A DNA stretch of 64,000 nt from Bacteroidota bacterium (GCA_016718825.1 JADKCL010000030.1:1-64000); one strand, 5' to 3'. Counted from the stretch's first letter, positions 17,498 through 26,208 are shown. Made by a program: numbers and translations. Notes: a model not told the origin generated them from the sequence alone.

Positions 17498-18304
17498 ATG
17501 AAAGGTTCGACCGGTAAGATCAGTCAGCTCAAAAAGCCCGAAAACAAGGAGCCTGAGACCACAGGTGGTAAAACGATGACGCCACCCGCGTTTTCGTTGA
17601 AAGCAGGTGGTGCGGAAGGGGAGGGCAATGCGCCCGTCGCCAAACTCAAATTGCATTCGGATACGGAAACGGTTGATCGTACAAAATTGACGTTCAGTGA
17701 ATTGCAAAATGCGCAGGTGGGTCACTCGTGGGTGAGTCTGGAATACAACGATCCGACGGCTGTGCCAGATGAAATTAATCCGCTGACAAAAGCATTGTTG
17801 CAGGCTGGCTACGCTTCCTTCGGATTTTGGCCTTTGATCAACCGCACCGGCGATATGACCTATCCCGACGACAGCCAACAGCGCGTCGACGCCGGATTGA
17901 CGCCGGGCAACGGCACGAGCAACGATACTGCACACCGGGGATTTTCCTTGAATCCTTTTAAATGGGTTCCTGGTCGTGTGGAAGAGCCCGATTTGGCGCA
18001 CGCACCGAAAGGCACCGTGGAGTATTCCTTGAATTTGCAGGAACTCAAAAACATGTTGGCCTACGTCGAAGGCAAAAAGAACGCAGATTACAATTTGTAC
18101 CGTTTCAATTGCACAACCTTCGCTGTGGATGCTGTGAAAGCTGCCGGCAAGAGTGCACCGGGCGGTTCGATGATGGGCGTATGCTTGCCAAATGCCTTGT
18201 ACGCCGACATGGACAAAATGAGCAAAAAAGGGGACAAAAGCGTGACGCTCGCACCCGAGGAACCCGCCAAGGAGGTCAAAAAGCCCGAGGTTGCAGGAAA
18301 TTGA
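17498..18304 (+). CDS. Motif-tagged permuted papain-like (NlpC/P60 superfamily-like) protein, candidate effector
   Basis: 268 residues from ATG 17498. The N-terminal ~35 residues are flexible and contain GKTMTPPAFSLKA (24-36), shared with the proteins at 18812 and 23482. The enzyme-like part has H76 in GHSWVSLEY and C205 in RFNCTTFAVDAVKAAG: histidine first, cysteine later, as in permuted papain-like hydrolases (LRAT/NlpC-like). No Sec signal peptide, although the cargo looks extracytoplasmic, which points to a dedicated secretion route. A charged PEEPAKEVKKPE tail ends it. Followed 31 bp later by a lipoprotein gene. Confidence 0.65.
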   Translation: MKGSTGKISQLKKPENKEPETTGGKTMTPPAFSLKAGGAEGEGNAPVAKLKLHSDTETVDRTKLTFSELQNAQVGHSWVSLEYNDPTAVPDEINPLTKALLQAGYASFGFWPLINRTGDMTYPDDSQQRVDAGLTPGNGTSNDTAHRGFSLNPFKWVPGRVEEPDLAHAPKGTVEYSLNLQELKNMLAYVEGKKNADYNLYRFNCTTFAVDAVKAAGKSAPGGSMMGVCLPNALYADMDKMSKKGDKSVTLAPEEPAKEVKKPEVAGN

Positions 18305-18335
18305 TTCCCTTTTGCCGTTGAGCCCTTTTCTTCGA

Positions 18336-18710
18336 ATGAAATCCAAAATTTGGGTGGTACTTGGCGCAATCACCGCATGGGCTGGATGCCATTCGCAGCG
18401 ATCACCCCAATCACAAATGCCTGACAATCGCATATTTACCGTCACCGCAGAGGTTGTCGGCTTTCGGCAACATGACCTCAGTAAAATGAAGGGCAGGGTG
18501 CTGATGTACAGTTACATCGACCTGCATGTGAAGTCCGCCATCAACAAATCCGATCCCAAAATCACATTCTTGGGCGACACCATTTCCATTACCCGCCCGG
18601 CAGAGAAAGGCGATGAAAACCTGAAGGTCGGCATGGTTTTGCAAGCTGAAATCGGCGTCGACAAATTGGAGGACCCGCGGCAATTTTACTGGATGCGGCG
18701 GATCGAATAG
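18336..18710 (+). CDS. Small lipoprotein, candidate immunity partner
   Basis: 124 residues from ATG 18336. The leader is KIWVVLGAITAWAGC with lipobox AWAGC. The body is beta-rich (IFTVTAEVVGFRQ, GRVLMYSYIDLHVKS, VGMVLQAEIGVD) with no family recognised. Only 31 bp separate it from the papain-like gene, so co-expression is likely. An envelope-located small protein next to a putative cell-wall or protein-cleaving effector fits an immunity role, but this is inference. Confidence 0.55.
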   Translation: MKSKIWVVLGAITAWAGCHSQRSPQSQMPDNRIFTVTAEVVGFRQHDLSKMKGRVLMYSYIDLHVKSAINKSDPKITFLGDTISITRPAEKGDENLKVGMVLQAEIGVDKLEDPRQFYWMRRIE

Positions 18711-18748
18711 AATTTTCTCGCTTCTGATAGGATTAGATACCCACATTC

Positions 18749-18779
18749 CTTGCCTTCTTCCTTCGAATCGTTATCTTTA
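18749..18779 (+). promoter_or_regulatory. Bacteroidota-type promoter for the lysozyme-like gene
   Basis: A TTG at 18750-18752 is separated by 19 nt from TATCTTTA at 18772-18779, close to the Bacteroidota -33 TTTG / -7 TAnnTTTG pattern. It sits 32 bp before ATG 18812, indicating that the lysozyme-like gene has its own transcript. Confidence 0.5.
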
Positions 18780-18811
18780 GCCATTCATCAGTCTAAAAAT
18801 GTCTATTTGCC

Positions 18812-19798
18812 ATGGAAAAAGATAAGTTGCAGCCCGTTCTGACTTCGAATGACAACAATAGCCTTATGTGTACGCCCGAAAATGCCGGCCAATCAATGGC
18901 CCCACCTGCATTTTCGTTGACGGCGGAACCGGAAATGAGCATGGCCGCCGAACCTGAAGCGGCGGCAGCTGAGACCGAAACATTGACGATCAAGCCGGGA
19001 GAATTGACGACGACGGGCGAGGGCAGCGATGCAGCGACCAAGTATATCCATTGGCCGGGAACCGACGCCTCGGGCGTGACCTTGGGCAAGGGCTATGACA
19101 TTGGGAGCCGTACGGAAGCCGACGTCGTTACTGAATTAACCGCAGCCGGCATGGGCGTCGACCAAGCCACCAAAATCTCCAAAGGCTATGGCAAGAAAGG
19201 TGCCGCGGCCGGGACATTCGTCACCGACAACAAAGACGACATCGGCGAAATCGCGACGGACGTTCAATACGCCTTGCTCGCCACGATGCTCGACGACTAC
19301 GAAGCCAAGGCCAAGGACATGGCTACCAACACCGTAGCCGCAAGTGACAATTCGAATGCCGCTGCGCGTGAGGTCAAAGACGGCGTCGAAGCGGGTACCT
19401 ACGTGATGACTGAGGCGCAATGGACGGGCTTGCATCCTGCGATGATCGAATTGCTCACCGACCTCAAATACCAAGGCGGATATTATGCCTTTGACCGCGT
19501 CGCCCAAATCAACAAAGTCCTCATCGAAAACGACGGCAACCACCTTGAGCAATTCAAGGCTGTGGCCGCCCTGTTTGAGAAAGGCGACGAGACGCAGAGT
19601 TACATGGACAAATACGGCAAAGCCATCGGCGAAGGCACCGGCAACACCGAATTGTTTTACGGTCAAACGACCGATGATATCGCGGGCGCTACGACCCGCA
19701 GGAACCGCGTGCGTTTGGCCTATTTGAAGCAAATCATCACCGCCTTGGAAGCAGGAAGCACCGTGACGATGGCGATTCCAGAGAATACGGAGGGGTAA
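18812..19798 (+). CDS. Motif-tagged lysozyme-like (pesticin/T4-type) protein, candidate effector
   Basis: 328 residues. The N-terminus carries GQSMAPPAFSLTA (26-38), then a Glu/Ala-rich linker. A muramidase-like domain starts at residue ~66: E70 in GEGSD, T90 in SGVTLG and D96 in GYDIGS. The T-to-D spacing matches the Glu-Thr-Asp catalytic triad of pesticin and T4-type lysozymes. Expected to cleave peptidoglycan. No signal peptide. The same N-terminal motif is seen in the papain-like and metallopeptidase proteins nearby, suggesting a common delivery route. No obvious immunity gene directly follows. Confidence 0.7.
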   Translation: MEKDKLQPVLTSNDNNSLMCTPENAGQSMAPPAFSLTAEPEMSMAAEPEAAAAETETLTIKPGELTTTGEGSDAATKYIHWPGTDASGVTLGKGYDIGSRTEADVVTELTAAGMGVDQATKISKGYGKKGAAAGTFVTDNKDDIGEIATDVQYALLATMLDDYEAKAKDMATNTVAASDNSNAAAREVKDGVEAGTYVMTEAQWTGLHPAMIELLTDLKYQGGYYAFDRVAQINKVLIENDGNHLEQFKAVAALFEKGDETQSYMDKYGKAIGEGTGNTELFYGQTTDDIAGATTRRNRVRLAYLKQIITALEAGSTVTMAIPENTEG

Positions 19799-20020
19799 GA
19801 ACAGCAGGACTGGGATTTTTGGGATTGCTGGGATTCCTTCTGCGAATCAGAATGTTATTGCTGTAGAATTGGCATTCGAAGCTATTCGTTTGGCTTGAAT
19901 TTCTTGTTGGTGAGTCAATGAAACTGTAGGCTTGGGCCACCGAATTTGAGTAGCATCCCGATTTCGATGTTGTTGGCTTCCAAGTAATTGATGGCCCGAA
20001 TGCCTTGGCCAGGGATTGAC

Positions 20021-21007
20021 CTACGGAGTCTTGTTCAGGTAGAGCTTCCAATCGTCCCAAAAAACGGAAAGCTCCTTGTTTGCAGCATTCATGTAAGCGA
20101 TATTATCCTCGGATGTATACATTTTCATGGCTTCAAAATGGGTGAATCCATCTGGACAATTTTCGTCAGGATGTTGGGTAGTATTTTGGATATCCAATAG
20201 GACAGTTTTCGTTCCGTTTTCTGGCGTTACTGCCATGTAGAATCTGCCGTTGTTTGCATCGCCTTCCTTGATGTATAATTCGATCTCCATCCATTCACCG
20301 TACACCAGTGGAAATGAAGTCGCGGTTTGTCCCCAAACCTCTTTCCATTCGCAAGTGCGACAATTTTGATAATCCGATTTAGCCCTGAAATTGAGTGGGC
20401 TGCCACTACCTTCTGATTTGTTGACGTTGACGGTGACTCGAAAAGCATTCTTCTCCTTGGTCCAGGCACCGTTGTTCCAGAATTCAAAAAGCGTAAACCA
20501 ATAAATACGCTCAGACCATTGCTCAAAATAAACCAAGTCGGGATGCAGTTTCAACTTAACAGTCTGATAGATTTCTTTGATGCAATTGTTGTCATGTACA
20601 CTCAACTGTATACGGCCTTTGCGCTTGGTGCCCTCCCTGATATGGGCTTCAAAGAGCTGGAACTTCAAAACATTGTTTCCCGCGCTATCGGGATCCTCCA
20701 CGATCGAGGCTTTGCGTTGGCTATCATCGCCAGCCTCATAACCGATCTCTACAAAACCGATTTTTGAATGGGATTGGAAATCGTTCCAATCATTGTTGGT
20801 GAGCAAATCTGAATCGGTTCCAGCGAAGGCGACGTTTTCAAAATCCCCATTGGTCAGTGTCGTGTTCTTGAACCCAGTTTGAAACAATAGCTCCTCCGTC
20901 TGGGTGGCGCATTCGATGTCGCAATTCACACTGTCCTTTCGGCACGAAACCAATACCATGACGCATAATAGGCACAGAGAAAATGATAGGGTTGATGCGC
21001 TTCTCAT
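20021..21007 (-). CDS. Lipoprotein with lectin/polysaccharide-lyase-like fold (tentative)
   Basis: 328 residues. Lipobox MVLVSC at 17-22. The body is beta-rich with many aromatics (WSERIYWFTLFEFWNNGAW, VYGEWMEIELYIKEGD, GRFYMAVTPENGTKTVLLDI) and a late FEAMKMYTS segment. This layout recalls concanavalin-like jelly-roll proteins such as heparin-lyase-I-like enzymes, but I cannot confirm catalytic residues. Possibly glycan-binding at the cell surface. Divergent from the upstream region holding the metK terminator. Confidence 0.55.
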   Translation of the reverse strand: MRSASTLSFSLCLLCVMVLVSCRKDSVNCDIECATQTEELLFQTGFKNTTLTNGDFENVAFAGTDSDLLTNNDWNDFQSHSKIGFVEIGYEAGDDSQRKASIVEDPDSAGNNVLKFQLFEAHIREGTKRKGRIQLSVHDNNCIKEIYQTVKLKLHPDLVYFEQWSERIYWFTLFEFWNNGAWTKEKNAFRVTVNVNKSEGSGSPLNFRAKSDYQNCRTCEWKEVWGQTATSFPLVYGEWMEIELYIKEGDANNGRFYMAVTPENGTKTVLLDIQNTTQHPDENCPDGFTHFEAMKMYTSEDNIAYMNAANKELSVFWDDWKLYLNKTP

Positions 21008-21102
21008 TTGACCGAAGATTAAATTTCAATGCATTGCCAAACTATCTAAAGATAGCAAAATTTCGAGCGAGGAGAAGTCTAAAATTTCCATTTCACCAGA
21101 CA

Positions 21103-21134
21103 AAAAAAGGCCATCCCTTTCGAGACGGCCTTTC
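21103..21134 (-). terminator. Rho-independent terminator of metK
   Basis: On the minus strand GAAAGGCC and GGCCTTTTTTT form a stem around a ~14-nt loop, followed by a run of T, 23 bp past the metK stop. Confidence 0.85.
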
Positions 21135-21156
21135 ATTATTTTCACTTCAACTAAGA

Positions 21157-22470
21157 TCAGATGCCAAACGCCACCTTCACCTTGTCCACGTAGTCCAGCA
21201 ATTCCCAACCGAAGAATTGGACTTTCTTCTTTTGGAAGGTGCGGATTTCCTTGCGGACGCCGTTGTTTTCTTCGATGGTCACGTAGGCGACTTCGACTTC
21301 TTTCAATTCAGGGGTGCGACCCATGTGACCGTAGCTTGCAGTCTCCGAGTAGATCGGGTTGAGCAAGTCAAAACGCTGCACGATGGCTTTCGGACGCATG
21401 TCGAAGATCGCCTCGACTTTTTTGCCGATTTCGATGTCGCTCATTTTCACCTTGGCGGTGCCATAGGTGTTGACGTTGATCGAAACAGGGCGTGCGATGC
21501 CGATCGCATAGGCCACTTGCACCAACACTTCGTCAGCCACACCTGCAGCGACAAGGTTTTTGGCGATGTGACGGGTTGCGTAGGCAGCCGAACGGTCCAC
21601 TTTGCTTGGATCTTTGCCGGAGAAGGCACCACCACCGTGCGCGCCTTTGCCACCGTAGGTGTCCACGATGATTTTGCGACCGGTAAGGCCGGCGTCGCCG
21701 TGAGGACCACCGATCACAAACTTCCCGGTTGGGTTGATGTGATAAATGGTATTGCTGTCGAGCAATTCGGCAGGAATCACGCGGGTCACCAGAATGCTCT
21801 TGACATCCTTGGCGATGGTGCTCAGCATCAGCTGATCACGCTCTGCTGGGCTCAAATCCGGATGGGTTTTGGCAGTCACGAATTCGTCGTGCTGTGTGGA
21901 AACGACGACGGTGTGCACGCGCATCGGCTTGCCGTTGTCATCATATTCGATGGTCACCTGTGCCTTGCTGTCAGGGCGGAGGTAAGGCATCAGGCTCAGT
22001 TCATTCTTGCGAATGTTAGCCAATTCCTTGAGGAGGCGGTGGCTGAATGCCAAGGCCATGGGCATGTATTCGGGGGTTTCTGCAGTCGCATAACCAAACA
22101 TCATGCCTTGGTCGCCTGCACCTTGGTCGAGGTCGAGGCCCTTGCCTTCGTCCACGCCTTGAGCGATGTCGGGGGATTGGCTGTGAAAGGAAGCCAAAAC
22201 GCCGCAGCTGTCTGCGTCAAAGCGATAATCGTCGTGGTTGTAGCCGATGCGGTGAATCGTTTCACGCACAACCTCAGGTACTTCCACGTAAGCTTTGGTA
22301 GTGACTTCGCCAGCCACGACAACGAGGCCGGTGGTAACCATGGTCTCGCATGCAACGCGTGAATTTGGATCCTGCTTGAGCATGGCATCCAAAATGGCGT
22401 CTGAAATCTGATCAGCAATCTTATCAGGGTGCCCTTCGGATACGGACTCGGATGTGAACAAATAAGGCAT
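21157..22470 (-). CDS. metK: S-adenosylmethionine synthetase
   Basis: 437 residues; makes S-adenosylmethionine from methionine and ATP in the cytoplasm. The N-terminus MPYLFTSESVSEGHPDK contains the conserved GHPDK. Further on are GAGDQGMMFGYA and the phosphate loop GPHGDAGLTGRKI, then GGGAFSGKDPSKVDRSAAY. It is slightly longer than the ~385-residue bacterial norm, with a C-terminal extension shared by many Bacteroidota homologues. ATG 22470 is preceded by AAGGAG, a clear ribosome-binding site, and a terminator follows. Divergent from trmB. Confidence 0.96.
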   Translation of the reverse strand: MPYLFTSESVSEGHPDKIADQISDAILDAMLKQDPNSRVACETMVTTGLVVVAGEVTTKAYVEVPEVVRETIHRIGYNHDDYRFDADSCGVLASFHSQSPDIAQGVDEGKGLDLDQGAGDQGMMFGYATAETPEYMPMALAFSHRLLKELANIRKNELSLMPYLRPDSKAQVTIEYDDNGKPMRVHTVVVSTQHDEFVTAKTHPDLSPAERDQLMLSTIAKDVKSILVTRVIPAELLDSNTIYHINPTGKFVIGGPHGDAGLTGRKIIVDTYGGKGAHGGGAFSGKDPSKVDRSAAYATRHIAKNLVAAGVADEVLVQVAYAIGIARPVSINVNTYGTAKVKMSDIEIGKKVEAIFDMRPKAIVQRFDLLNPIYSETASYGHMGRTPELKEVEVAYVTIEENNGVRKEIRTFQKKKVQFFGWELLDYVDKVKVAFGI

Positions 22471-22659
22471 AGCTGTATTTCTCCTTTTAAATGAATTCTC
22501 AGTGAAAAAACGAGGCAAAGTTAGCAGCAATTCATTAGAATGAAAGTGTTTGGACGTGATTTCTGGGAGCATCGCCGAATGCCATAGAAAATTTTGTTTG
22601 GCGATTGGTCTGGCCTGCAAAACAATAGACTGTTTGGCGGGAAACAACGGCCGACCTTG

Positions 22660-22667
22660 TATATTTG
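22660..22667 (+). promoter_or_regulatory. TATATTTG -7 element just before trmB
   Basis: A match to TAnnTTTG ends five bases before the trmB ATG, placing the predicted transcript start at or next to the start codon. The TTTG at 22633-22636 is a little too far upstream to be a typical -33 partner. Confidence 0.45.
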
Positions 22668-22672
22668 CAGCC

Positions 22673-23410
22673 ATGGGAAGAAACAAGCTGGTAAAGCTCG
22701 AAGAATTCAGCACGGCTCCGAATTGCATCTTTGGCAAGGACGGATTGGCCGGCACTTGGCATGCCCACTTCGGGAATGACAATCCGATCATCCTCGAACT
22801 CGGCTGCGGCAAGGGAGACCTTTGCGTCGGATTGGCGCGCCGGCATCCTGACTTCAACTACATCGGCGTCGATCTGAAAGGTGTGCGGATGTGGACAGGG
22901 GCGCAAACGGCTTTGCAGGAAGGCTTGAAGAATGTCGCTTTTCTCAGAGCCGACATTCACGGCGTGGCACACTTTTTCGCGCCAGGCGAGGTTGCAGGGA
23001 TTTGGATCACCTTCCCCGATCCGTTTCCCCGCATGAAGCAGAGCAAAAAACGCATGACGAATGAGAAGTTCCTCAAGAACTACGTTCAAATGCTGCCTGC
23101 AAATGGCGATGTCTGGTTCAAAACGGACAACAATTCTCTGTTTGAGTACACTTTGGCGCATTTTGCAGAATTGAATGAGAAGCAAGTGTTTGCCATCGAA
23201 GTGCTCGCCCAAACCCGAAATCTGCACGCCTCCGAATTGAAAAACGACGACAACGGCATCACCACCGACTACGAAAGGCGCTTTCAGGGCATGGGAAAAC
23301 CCACGAACTACATGCACTTCCGCATCTCTGCCGGCCCGAATATCGGTTCGGTTCCTGCTTGCGAGCGCGTGGCTTTGGATGCCGATGAGCGCGCGCCTCG
23401 GTTGAGGTGA
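22673..23410 (+). CDS. trmB: tRNA (guanine-N7-)-methyltransferase
   Basis: 245 residues. Methylates G46 in the tRNA variable loop using S-adenosylmethionine. The family start MGRNKLVKLEEF is present. Motif I is ELGCGKGD (42-49), then YIGVDLKG, the substrate loop TFPDPFPRMKQSKKRM and TDYERRFQGMGKP near the C-terminus. Start 22673 matches the family N-terminus; an upstream extension would read non-conserved sequence. A promoter-like TATATTTG directly abuts it. Confidence 0.94.
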   Translation: MGRNKLVKLEEFSTAPNCIFGKDGLAGTWHAHFGNDNPIILELGCGKGDLCVGLARRHPDFNYIGVDLKGVRMWTGAQTALQEGLKNVAFLRADIHGVAHFFAPGEVAGIWITFPDPFPRMKQSKKRMTNEKFLKNYVQMLPANGDVWFKTDNNSLFEYTLAHFAELNEKQVFAIEVLAQTRNLHASELKNDDNGITTDYERRFQGMGKPTNYMHFRISAGPNIGSVPACERVALDADERAPRLR

Positions 23411-23481
23411 GATTTGGAAATTGGGGATGGAATTTGCAAATTTGCTGGCATCAAAAGCCTCATTTTTCAAAATTCAATCCT

Positions 23482-24150
23482 ATGAAAGCAACAGATTCAC
23501 AGCAAGTTCAGGCAAAAGCTCCCGTAAGCTCAGATTCTGCATTTGACCAAGAAGTTGGTGGGAAGACGATGGCCCCGCCCAAGTTTGGCTTGGAAGCAAG
23601 TGGGGGAGAAGCCGCGCATGCGGCTGATGGCGGCGGACAAATGCCGGATGATGAGTTTGAGGCTTTGTTTTGGAAGATTGTCGCGAAGGCGAAGGAAACC
23701 GGGAGTGATAACTACCTTTGTAATGCGGTTGGTGTTGTCATGGACAATTACGGCTGGAATCGGGAAATGGTAACCATCAAAGTCGAAAGGGGTCAGAAGG
23801 ATTGGGGAATTACGAATGGAAAAGCAAATCCTGAAGCGCACCAAACCATCGTTTTTAGCAAGTCTCTTTTTCGCAAGGACTTCGGATTAATTGTGCGAAC
23901 TATAGGACATGAGTATCAACATGTTTTGGACAATATTGGCGATCATCCATCAAAAGACATATACGATGCAGAATTCCGTGCCTATTACTGGGAAATTACA
24001 AACTCTGATGTGATCCAACATCGAAAAATTCGAAATGTTAAGATCGCGATTTACAATGCGAAGAAATACTACCAGTTTTTAAACAGCGCACTCCAAGAAA
24101 AGTATAAAGAACAGTACCGAGAAATTTTGAACGTGGAAGCAAAGTTGTAA
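23482..24150 (+). CDS. Motif-tagged HExxH metallopeptidase-like protein, candidate effector
   Basis: 222 residues. The N-terminal ~40 residues are unstructured and contain GKTMAPPKFGLEA (27-39), the tag shared with the proteins at 17498 and 18812. The downstream domain has IGHEYQHVLDN (H143-E144-x-x-H147) with E164 sixteen residues later, consistent with a zinc metallopeptidase. The body otherwise matches no family I can name. No signal peptide. The next gene, 10 bp on, encodes an exported protein that may be its immunity partner (inference). Confidence 0.62.
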   Translation: MKATDSQQVQAKAPVSSDSAFDQEVGGKTMAPPKFGLEASGGEAAHAADGGGQMPDDEFEALFWKIVAKAKETGSDNYLCNAVGVVMDNYGWNREMVTIKVERGQKDWGITNGKANPEAHQTIVFSKSLFRKDFGLIVRTIGHEYQHVLDNIGDHPSKDIYDAEFRAYYWEITNSDVIQHRKIRNVKIAIYNAKKYYQFLNSALQEKYKEQYREILNVEAKL

Positions 24151-24160
24151 CGATCTACCC

Positions 24161-24688
24161 ATGCTTCGTCGGAAGATTCATTTTGTATTTTCAGTGCTTT
24201 CCATCGTTTTGTGGACGATTTTCTCAACTACAAGGGCTCAGACCGTCCCCGAAAGGCAAATCAAACTCATTGGTTTATTGGCTCCTGACACCGTGCGTGT
24301 CCAACGAGGACAAAAAATTCCGTTGCAAGTTTCTTTGCTTCATGTTGGAGGTGTGAAAATTCGAGTAATGAAGGATCCTCAACTCGAGCGAATCGAAACA
24401 CTTTATGTAAGTTGGATTTGCGAAATTGTAAAAGATGGGCTCATTTATGATGATTGGAAGGATTTTCGGCATTTTGTTTCTCCATACCACAGAAGGAGGA
24501 CCCACACAAGGACGTTGAAAAAGGGGAAATCCATGTCAAAGAACTTTGATCTACAGGAGCTATACCCTCTGGATTCTCTTGGCACCTACCAAGTTCGCGC
24601 CGTTTACGTGCAGCGTCCATTCCCGGAAATCGGCATCATCGAAGTCCCCCCCGTCTACTCCAACTGGATCACCGTGATCGTAGAGTAG
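24161..24688 (+). CDS. Exported protein, candidate immunity partner
   Basis: 175 residues. Signal peptide FVFSVLSIVLWTIFSTTRAQ. The mature part is beta-rich (RQIKLIGLLAPDTVRVQRGQ, IPLQVSLLHVGG, GTYQVRAVYVQRPFPE) and resembles an immunoglobulin-like periplasmic domain, with no family recognised. It follows the metallopeptidase-like gene by 10 bp on the same strand, so the two are almost certainly co-transcribed. Confidence 0.6.
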   Translation: MLRRKIHFVFSVLSIVLWTIFSTTRAQTVPERQIKLIGLLAPDTVRVQRGQKIPLQVSLLHVGGVKIRVMKDPQLERIETLYVSWICEIVKDGLIYDDWKDFRHFVSPYHRRRTHTRTLKKGKSMSKNFDLQELYPLDSLGTYQVRAVYVQRPFPEIGIIEVPPVYSNWITVIVE

Positions 24689-24751
24689 CCACTTCCACCG
24701 TTCCAAGCCGCATTCTTCGAATTCTTTCCTCCGATTCTTTGAGATTTGCCC

Positions 24752-24759
24752 TATCTTCG
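24752..24759 (+). promoter_or_regulatory. TATCTTCG -7-like element before the ars operon
   Basis: A near-match to TAnnTTTG about 82 bp upstream of the peroxidase-like gene. No clear -33 partner at the usual spacing, so this is a weak call. Confidence 0.3.
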
Positions 24760-24841
24760 TTCCTTCAAAGGGCGGTTTGCGCTGAAACATTCGCATCACC
24801 CGATGGTTGTAAAGCGATCAAAGCATTGAAAAAGGAAGCGT

Positions 24842-25174
24842 ATGGACAGCTACTATAAGCCCGAAGACCTCAAGAAATTCGGCAACATCGGCGAGTTTGA
24901 CAAGACCTTGGCCGACAAGTTTTTCAATTACTACGGCGAAGTCTTCAAAGAAGGCGCCTTGACTGCGCGTGAAAAAGCGCTGATCGCGCTTGCCGTTGCC
25001 CATACCGTGCAATGCCCGTATTGCATCGACGCCTATACCCACGACACCCTCGAAAAGGGCTGTACGGAGGAGCAGTTGATGGAAGCGGTGCACGTCGCAG
25101 CAGCCATTCGCGGAGGATCCTCACTCGTGCACGCGACACAAATGATGGGTCACGCGAAAAAGGTGTTGATGTAA
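24842..25174 (+). CDS. Arsenosugar-associated AhpD/CMD-family peroxidase-like protein
   Basis: 110 residues. Carboxymuconolactone decarboxylase (AhpD-like) fold with the redox motif C58-P-Y-C61 and H67 in VQCPYCIDAYTHD, as in alkylhydroperoxidases. The family is repeatedly found beside arsS and annotated as arsenosugar-biosynthesis associated; its exact role is unproven. The TAA stop shares its last base with the arsS ATG (TAATG), so the pair is translationally coupled. Confidence 0.85.
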   Translation: MDSYYKPEDLKKFGNIGEFDKTLADKFFNYYGEVFKEGALTAREKALIALAVAHTVQCPYCIDAYTHDTLEKGCTEEQLMEAVHVAAAIRGGSSLVHATQMMGHAKKVLM

Positions 25175-26208
25175 TGAAGTCATTGCTTGCGCAGGGCCAC
25201 CTGTTTTCCAACAGCAACGCCCAGTTGGAGAAGCTCAATGCAGATGGCGGCGAGAAGTTTGCCCATAAGCTTCAGGCCATTGGGCTAAACCCTTTGAAGC
25301 CAACGGGAATCGACATTTTCCAGATGAACATGGGGAAAATGTGCAATCAGGTTTGCAAGCATTGCCATGTCGATGCAGGGCCTGACCGCAAGGAAATCAT
25401 GACCCACGAGACAATGCAACTTTGTCTCGATGTTTTGGCACAGCATCCTGAAATCCAAGTAGTTGACTTGACGGGCGGTGCGCCCGAAATGAATCCGGAA
25501 TTCAGGTGGTTTGTCGAAGAAGCGAGCACACTCGGCAAGCACATTATCGTGCGTTGCAACCTCACGATCATTCTGGCCAACAAAAAATACCACGACCTCC
25601 CCGAGTTTTTTGCCAAGCACAAAATCGAAGTCGTTTCTTCATTGCCGCATTACACGGCAGGCCGCACCGACCGTCAGCGTGGCGATGGCGTCTTTGAAAA
25701 GTCGATCAAAGCCCTGCAAATGCTCAACGAGGTGGGCTATGGCAAGGAAGGTACCGGCCTGAAGCTCAATCTGGTTTACAATCCGACAGGCGCGATGATG
25801 CCAGGTCCACAAGGCGAATTGGAATCGGACTACAAAAAAGCACTCCTGGCGAATTTCGGGATCGTCTTCAATAGCCTTTATGTGATCACCAACATGCCCA
25901 TTAGCCGGTTTTTGGACTATTTGATCAGCAGCGGCAACTACGACGACTACATGCAAAAGCTGATCGAGGCCTTCAATCCCGGGGCAGCGCTCGGCGTCAT
26001 GTGCCGGAATACACTTTCCATCGGCTGGGACGGCTATCTCTACGACTGCGACTTCAATCAAATGCTCGACATCAAGGTGGCAAGCAAGTCGCAACACCTC
26101 AAAGACTTCGATTTTGCCAGTTTGATGAAACGTGCAATCGTGGTCGATCAGCATTGCTATGGCTGCACTGCAGGTCTTGGGTCGAGTTGCGGCGGTCAAG
26201 TGGTTTGA
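25174..26208 (+). CDS. arsS: Arsenosugar biosynthesis radical SAM protein ArsS
   Basis: 344 residues. The radical SAM cluster motif is C57-NQV-C61-KH-C64 in GKMCNQVCKHCHVDAGP, followed by the family blocks VVDLTGGAPEMNP, SSLPHYT, KLNLVYNPTGAMMPGPQ, SIGWDGYLYDCDFNQML and the Cys-rich CYGCTAGLGSSCGGQ. ArsS converts methylated arsenic to a deoxyadenosyl arsenosugar precursor. Some homologues use selenocysteine in the SSCG region; here it is Cys. No arsM methyltransferase is next to it, so the pathway's other genes lie elsewhere. Confidence 0.9.
   Translation: MKSLLAQGHLFSNSNAQLEKLNADGGEKFAHKLQAIGLNPLKPTGIDIFQMNMGKMCNQVCKHCHVDAGPDRKEIMTHETMQLCLDVLAQHPEIQVVDLTGGAPEMNPEFRWFVEEASTLGKHIIVRCNLTIILANKKYHDLPEFFAKHKIEVVSSLPHYTAGRTDRQRGDGVFEKSIKALQMLNEVGYGKEGTGLKLNLVYNPTGAMMPGPQGELESDYKKALLANFGIVFNSLYVITNMPISRFLDYLISSGNYDDYMQKLIEAFNPGAALGVMCRNTLSIGWDGYLYDCDFNQMLDIKVASKSQHLKDFDFASLMKRAIVVDQHCYGCTAGLGSSCGGQVV

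Noticed and set aside
20983..22362. 459-residue frame antisense to metK
   Set aside because: Shadow of metK.
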